Below, in pieces: positions 21,402 through 25,372 of a stretch of 25,372 nt of DNA. The position numbers were made by a program, and so were the translations under genes. This DNA comes from Magnetococcales bacterium. GTDB taxonomy: Bacteria; Pseudomonadota; Magnetococcia; Magnetococcales; Magnetaquicoccaceae. Location: the NCBI GenBank assembly GCA_015228895.1, contig JADGCR010000007.1:1-25372 (forward strand). Direction: 5' to 3'. Under the pieces are notes generated by a model, which worked only from the letters and a program-made list of their open reading frames with translations, was not told the origin of the DNA and made no database searches. Numbering within the stretch: position 1 is the first letter of the stretch; the number at the start of each line of letters is the position of its first letter.

Positions 21402-24233
21402 ATGACACCCCTCTCTCCCCCGCAAACCCCGGAACCGGTCCTGCAACGGGCCGTCACCCTGCATCAGTCCGGTCGGTGGCAGGAGGCGGAACACCTTTAC
21501 CGGGAAATTCTGCAACGCCATCCCCACCACCCCGACGCCAACCACAACCTGGGACTCCTGGCGTTGCAGCTCGGCGCGCCAACGGCCGCCCTGCCCTTTC
21601 TCAAGACGGCGCTCGAAGCGGACCCCGGACAGGCGCAATACTGGTTGAGCTATGTGGATGGTCTGCGCCACGACGGTCAACACGATGCGGCGCGTCAGGT
21701 TCTGGCCCGGGGGATCAGCCACGGCGCGTTGCGGGACACCCCGAATGACGACGCCCTGATCGATTTGTACCGGCAGAGGCGTTATCCCGAATTGGAGCAA
21801 CAGGCCCGCGTCATGACCGCGACGGCTCCGGAACACGGTTTCGGCTGGAAGGTGTTGGCTTTGGCGATCCAGCAGCAAGGACGGGTGGACGAAGCCCTGA
21901 CCGTGATGCAAAAGGCGTTGGAACTGCTGCCTGACGACGCGGAAATCCATGGCAACCTGGGTGTGATGTGGATGGAACTGGGCCGCCTTGTCGAGGCGGA
22001 GGTCTGCTATCGCCAGGCGCTGGCGTTGCGCGGGGATCATGCCGAGGCTTGCAACAATCTGGGCATGCTGCTCCACAGGCAGAATCGTCCCGACGAGGCG
22101 GAAGAGGCGTTCGGGCAGGCGCTGCGCATCAAGCCGGACTACATCAACGCCCACTACAACCTGGCCCTGCTGCTGCAGGAACAGAAACATTGGAGCAAAG
22201 CGGAAACGGCTTTCCGTAAACTTTTACACCTGAAACCGGACCATTTCGAGGCGTTCAACCATCTGGGCATGCTGTTGGCGGAGCAACACCGCCTTCTGGA
22301 AGCGGAGAACGCCTACCGGCAAGCCCTGATGCTCAATCCACAATGCGCCGAGGCATACTACAATCTTGGCAACACCCTGCGGACACAAAACCGTCTGATC
22401 GAGGCCGAAACCAGCTATTTTCAGGCATTGTCCAGAAAGCCCGATCTTGTGGCGGCCCATTGCAATCTGGGCATCCTGTATTACCGGCAAGGCCATCCCG
22501 ACAGAGCCGCAAACCAGCTCCACAAAGGCCTGGCCCACCTGCCCGACGACGTGGAGAGTCTCTACAACCTCGGCATCATCCAGCATGAACAGGGCCTGTT
22601 TGACGCGGCCGAAACCTCCTGTCGTCGCGCCTTGAAAAGTCGGCCGGATCACGCCGCGCTCTGGAACAACCTGGGCAACACCCTCATTGAACTGAATCGC
22701 CCGGACGAAGCGGAACCGTGTTTTCGTCAGGCTCTGGCATGCAGGCCGGATTACGCCGCCGCCCATTTCAACCTTGGGAATCTGCTCTATGATCTGGTGC
22801 GTCTGACCGAAGCCGGGACCAGCTTTCGCCGGGCCGCGGAACTCGATCCCGATCTGGGGAGCGCTCTGGTACTGCTCTGCCACTGTGCCCAGCATCTGTG
22901 CGACTGGCGAACCTTGCGCGCAGACACCGAGGCGGTGCGCCGGGCATTGACGCGCAAAGTGGCCACACCGATGTTTCCCCTGCTTTCACTGCCCCTGGAG
23001 GATGGCCTGCTGTTGCGACACGCGGGGGCCTCCTCCATCCAGCAACAGATCGCCCCGCTGTTGCGGAAACCCCCTCTGGTGGACCCGCGCCACCATCCAC
23101 GGAGAGAACGTCTGCGGATCGGGTATCTGTCGGCGGATTTCCGCAATCACCCCGTCACGCAACTCTTGGCCGCCGTCATCGAAACCCATGACAGCAGGCG
23201 GTTCCAGGTCCACTGTTTCGCCTATGGACCGGACACCCGGGATGAGGGACGTCAACGCATCATCCGGGCATGCGATCGCTTTCACGACCTGAAAGACCTG
23301 TCCGACCACGACAGCGCTGCGCTGATCGCCCGCGAGGGCATCGACATCCTGTTGGACCTTTCAGGCAACATGCAACACCATCGCATCAAGATCACCGCCT
23401 GCCGTCCCGCGCCGCTCCTGGTCAACTTCAGCTTTCCCGGCTCCATGGGCCATGCCAGGGTGGCCGATTACAAGATCAGCGATACCATCGCCTCTCCCCC
23501 CCACATGGCGGAACAGTTCAGCGAGACTTTGGCGCTGATGCCCCACAGTCAGCAACCCAACGACCGCAACCAGGCCATCGCCACCTCCCCGTCGCGACAG
23601 GAGGCCGGGTTGCCTGACGAGGGATTGGTTTTTTGCAGTTTCAATCAGAACTACAAGTTCAATCCGGATGGTTTCACGGTCTGGTGCCGACTCCTGGACC
23701 AGGTTCCCGGCAGTGTTCTCTGGCTGCCCGCGTCCAACCCCATCGCCATGCAGAACCTGCGTCAGGAGGCGCTCCAGCGGGGGGTCGCGGCCAACCGGCT
23801 GGTTTTCGCCCCCAGAATGCCCACCCTGCCGGAACACCTGGGCAGACTGGCGCTGGCGGATCTGGCGTTGGACACCTTTCCGTACAACTCCCAAACCACG
23901 GGGAGTGATGCTTTGTGGAGCGGTGTGCCCATGGTGACCCGGATGGGCACAACCTTCGTCAGCCGCATCGCCGCGGGCATGCTGCACGCGGTGGGTCTTC
24001 CGGAACTGGTCACGCGTTCGTGGGAGGAGTATTACGAACTGGCGCTGGATCTGGCGTTGAATCCGGACCGTTTGCAGGCCATCCGGCAACGTCTCCGGTC
24101 CAACCGCCTGACCCACCCCCTGTTCGATACCGAACGGTTTGCGCGGGATCTGGAACGGCTGTTGGAACGCATGTGGCGGGATCACGCCGCCGGCAAAAGA
24201 GAGATGATCATCCTGGAAGACGCTCCGGAATGA
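21402..24233 (+). CDS. TPR-GT41 O-GlcNAc-transferase-like (SPINDLY) protein 2, with extra N-terminal module
   Basis: A 943-residue paralogue of the protein at 16616. The ATG at 21402 is the first start after the E1 beta stop; GAGG lies about 15 nt upstream. Residues 1-118 are an extra TPR-like module (HQSGRWQEAEHLYREIL ... HPDANHNLGLLAL ... LSYVDGLRHDGQHDAARQVL) matching the C-terminus of the radical SAM protein at 13578. From about residue 120 it aligns with the start of protein 1, with about eleven further TPRs. The GT41 catalytic region runs from about 562 to 925: RLRIGYLSADFRNHPV (H583), RPAPLLVNFSFPGSMGH, FCSFNQNYKF (K752), LADLALDTFPYNSQTT, SDALWSGVPMVTRMG and FVSRIAAGMLHAVGLPELV. Where protein 1 has DFTGYM, this copy has DLSGNM, a change near the acceptor/donor site that may alter activity. 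It is the last gene of the operon, convergent with the cNMP gene. Confidence 0.93.
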   Translation: MTPLSPPQTPEPVLQRAVTLHQSGRWQEAEHLYREILQRHPHHPDANHNLGLLALQLGAPTAALPFLKTALEADPGQAQYWLSYVDGLRHDGQHDAARQVLARGISHGALRDTPNDDALIDLYRQRRYPELEQQARVMTATAPEHGFGWKVLALAIQQQGRVDEALTVMQKALELLPDDAEIHGNLGVMWMELGRLVEAEVCYRQALALRGDHAEACNNLGMLLHRQNRPDEAEEAFGQALRIKPDYINAHYNLALLLQEQKHWSKAETAFRKLLHLKPDHFEAFNHLGMLLAEQHRLLEAENAYRQALMLNPQCAEAYYNLGNTLRTQNRLIEAETSYFQALSRKPDLVAAHCNLGILYYRQGHPDRAANQLHKGLAHLPDDVESLYNLGIIQHEQGLFDAAETSCRRALKSRPDHAALWNNLGNTLIELNRPDEAEPCFRQALACRPDYAAAHFNLGNLLYDLVRLTEAGTSFRRAAELDPDLGSALVLLCHCAQHLCDWRTLRADTEAVRRALTRKVATPMFPLLSLPLEDGLLLRHAGASSIQQQIAPLLRKPPLVDPRHHPRRERLRIGYLSADFRNHPVTQLLAAVIETHDSRRFQVHCFAYGPDTRDEGRQRIIRACDRFHDLKDLSDHDSAALIAREGIDILLDLSGNMQHHRIKITACRPAPLLVNFSFPGSMGHARVADYKISDTIASPPHMAEQFSETLALMPHSQQPNDRNQAIATSPSRQEAGLPDEGLVFCSFNQNYKFNPDGFTVWCRLLDQVPGSVLWLPASNPIAMQNLRQEALQRGVAANRLVFAPRMPTLPEHLGRLALADLALDTFPYNSQTTGSDALWSGVPMVTRMGTTFVSRIAAGMLHAVGLPELVTRSWEEYYELALDLALNPDRLQAIRQRLRSNRLTHPLFDTERFARDLERLLERMWRDHAAGKREMIILEDAPE
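23076..23137 (+). repeat. 62-bp identical tract shared by the two GT41 genes (copy 2)
   Basis: Identical to 18089-18150; see that entry. Shorter exact matches between the two genes also occur near the 3' ends (around 19126-19150 and 24112-24136). Confidence 0.85.
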
Positions 24234-24245
24234 ATCCCCGCCATT

Positions 24246-24270
24246 CCCGCGCCCCGTCAAGCCGCGCGGG
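24246..24270. terminator. Possible hairpin between convergent genes
   Basis: CCCGCGC (24246-24252) and GCGCGGG (24264-24270) can pair around an 11-nt loop in the 23-nt gap between the convergent stop codons (24233 and 24257) and just into the cNMP gene. There is no T-run, so a role in termination is only possible. Confidence 0.3.
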
Positions 24271-24691
24271 CGCTGCGTCGTCCGATCAGACCGGCAAAAG
24301 CCTTGGTGACCCGCCAGTCGTTCGTCATGAGCATCTGAAAGGTTTCGATATCCAGGGTCAACACGATGACATGGGTTTCCGCCACGATATCCGCTCCCCT
24401 CGGTTTGCTGGAAACCAGGGACATTTCGCCAAGCAGAGCGCCCGGCTCGGCGGGGAAGTGGAGATGTTTGCCCTCCCCGACCGGCACATCCACCCTGGCC
24501 TTGCCCTCGTAGAGGATAAACAGCGTCGTCCCGGTAGAACCGAACTTGACGATATACTGGCCCCGTTCAAAGGTTTCGATGCCGATCAAAGGGGCGATCA
24601 GGGTGGCCAGATCCGGCCTGGGCAATTCACAGAATCCTTCCACCTTGCTCAAAAACTCCACAATCTGCGGCAACGAGAAATCGGTCTGCAT
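24257..24691 (-). CDS. Second stand-alone cyclic-nucleotide-binding domain protein
   Basis: A 144-residue protein made of one CAP_ED/cNMP-binding beta-roll. The ATG at 24691 is preceded by GGGGAGA at 9 nt. Core strands: IETFERGQYIVKFGSTGTTLFILYEGKARV (about 38-67), then the phosphate-binding cassette GALLGEMSLVSSKPRGADIV (84-103). The Gly-Glu is present, but the usual Arg-Thr/Ser-Ala reads Arg-Gly-Ala, so nucleotide selectivity may be altered or binding weakened. There is no helix-turn-helix or effector domain. It is convergent with the GT41 gene and divergent from the Sel1 gene. It differs clearly from the protein at 2880 and is not a recent duplicate. Confidence 0.85.
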   Translation of the reverse strand: MQTDFSLPQIVEFLSKVEGFCELPRPDLATLIAPLIGIETFERGQYIVKFGSTGTTLFILYEGKARVDVPVGEGKHLHFPAEPGALLGEMSLVSSKPRGADIVAETHVIVLTLDIETFQMLMTNDWRVTKAFAGLIGRRSARAA

Positions 24692-24813
24692 GGCGCTGGT
24701 CTCCCCGGCAAAGGCATGACGGAATCGAAAGGTTTGTTTTGGACCAACACTACACCAAAAAACGCTCTCCCGTCCACCTTGTTGGAAATTCAGACCATGG
24801 GATCATTCTTGAA

Positions 24814-24842
24814 TTGAAATCAGTCTCGCAAAAGGATAAATT
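24814..24842 (+). promoter_or_regulatory. Putative promoter and overlapping dyad upstream of the Sel1 gene
   Basis: TTGAAA (24814-24819; 5 of 6), a 17-nt spacer and TAAATT (24837-24842; 4 of 6) lie about 85 nt before the ATG at 24926. An inverted repeat, AAGGAT/ATCCTT (24832-24837 and 24844-24849), straddles the -10 and could be an operator. Confidence 0.45.
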
Positions 24843-24925
24843 GATCCTTGAGATGAAACCGGCAATCACAGAAGACGCGCGGCTTTCCCAAGACAGAAAA
24901 ACCGCTCCCTTTGGAGGCAAGACCC

Positions 24926-25372
24926 ATGACCGTCAACAGCTTGTGGCATCCAGTTCTCTGGCCCCTGATGTTCGCTCTCCTCGCCAGCGCGCACCTCCCG
25001 ACCGTGGCCATGGCCGACGCAAACCAGCCGGAGGCCGCCAGCGGGCGCACCCCGGAATCCCTCTTCGAGCAAACCCGGCAGGCCGCCGACCAGGGGGACG
25101 CGGAGGCCCGGATGCTCCTTGGCCACCTGTACCTGAAGGGCAGCGGTGTGGCCAGAGACCCGGCCCAGGCGCTCAAATGGTACGCCCTGGCCGCCGCGCA
25201 AGGCCATTCCGAGGCCGCCCGCCATCGGGATCAACTGCTCCCCGCTTTCACCCGGCACTCCACCGTCACCATCTCCAGATACGAACCCAAGACCAGCGCA
25301 CCCCAACCGGAAGCCGCGCCAGCGCCCCCTCCGGACACCCGCCCCACCCCCCTGGAGATCCTCCCCCTGTCC
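24926..25372 (+). CDS. Secreted Sel1-repeat (TPR-like) protein, 3' end cut by window edge
   Basis: The first 149 residues of a gene that continues beyond the window. The ATG at 24926 follows GGAGG at 9 nt. A hydrophobic signal sequence (about 1-29, LWPLMFALLASAHLPTVAMA) has a likely cut after AMA, so the protein is periplasmic or exported. At about residues 56-100 there is a Sel1-like repeat: QGDAEARMLLGHLYLKG, then GVARDPAQALKWYALAAAQGHSEA. It is followed by a Pro/Ala-rich stretch (from about 120) as the frame leaves the window. Sel1 proteins are usually protein-interaction scaffolds in signalling or envelope processes; the partner is not apparent here. Confidence 0.82.
   Translation, partial: MTVNSLWHPVLWPLMFALLASAHLPTVAMADANQPEAASGRTPESLFEQTRQAADQGDAEARMLLGHLYLKGSGVARDPAQALKWYALAAAQGHSEAARHRDQLLPAFTRHSTVTISRYEPKTSAPQPEAAPAPPPDTRPTPLEILPLS

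Overview
The window (about 25.4 kb, GC-rich with short AT-rich intergenic gaps) looks chromosomal and comes from a Gram-negative proteobacterium. It carries an outer-membrane autotransporter barrel, periplasmic solute-binding and permease genes, HD-GYP/c-di-GMP signalling and a tRNA gene with encoded CCA. One gene (15786-16517) has the Leu/Gly-repeat C-terminus typical of the MamD/Mms6 magnetosome proteins. With the large TPR-GT41 glycosyltransferases, this suggests a magnetotactic alphaproteobacterium or a member of Magnetococcales. That taxonomic placement is inference.

Layout. 1-412 (-): start of a GT2 glycosyltransferase that runs off the left edge. 573-1784 (-): autotransporter-barrel outer-membrane protein with its own sigma70-type promoter, a leader hairpin and a strong terminator. 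2161-2745 (-): small unknown protein plus an orphan Hpt phosphotransfer protein. 2880-3344 (+): stand-alone cyclic-nucleotide-binding protein. 3360-9296 (-): a tightly packed operon, yejA - yejB - HBM-type sensor histidine kinase - REC-HD-GYP response regulator, in which the yejE and yejF positions are occupied by signalling genes. 9477-13371 (+): cobalamin-binding-type radical SAM protein, MEMO-AMMECR1 fusion and a YdjM/DUF457 membrane protein. 13414-13500: tRNA-Leu(CAG) with a near-consensus promoter and a terminator.

13578-24233 (+) is the most unusual part. A radical SAM protein with a C-terminal TPR module is followed by the MamD-like gene with its own promoter, then a perfect 19-bp hairpin. 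After it comes a five-gene, translationally coupled operon: TPR-GT41 O-GlcNAc-transferase-like protein, a 42-residue Cys-containing small protein, TPP-dependent dehydrogenase E1 alpha and E1 beta, and a second TPR-GT41 protein. The TPR module at the C-terminus of the radical SAM protein recurs as the N-terminus of the second GT41 protein. The two GT41 genes share a 62-bp identical tract, which suggests gene conversion. 24257-24691 (-) is a second stand-alone cyclic-nucleotide-binding protein, and 24926-25372 (+) is the start of a secreted Sel1-repeat protein cut by the right edge.

Working model (inference): the right half is a protein- or surface-glycosylation and modification locus placed beside a magnetosome-type gene. 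The left half is a peptide-transport and signalling unit that would act on c-di-GMP.
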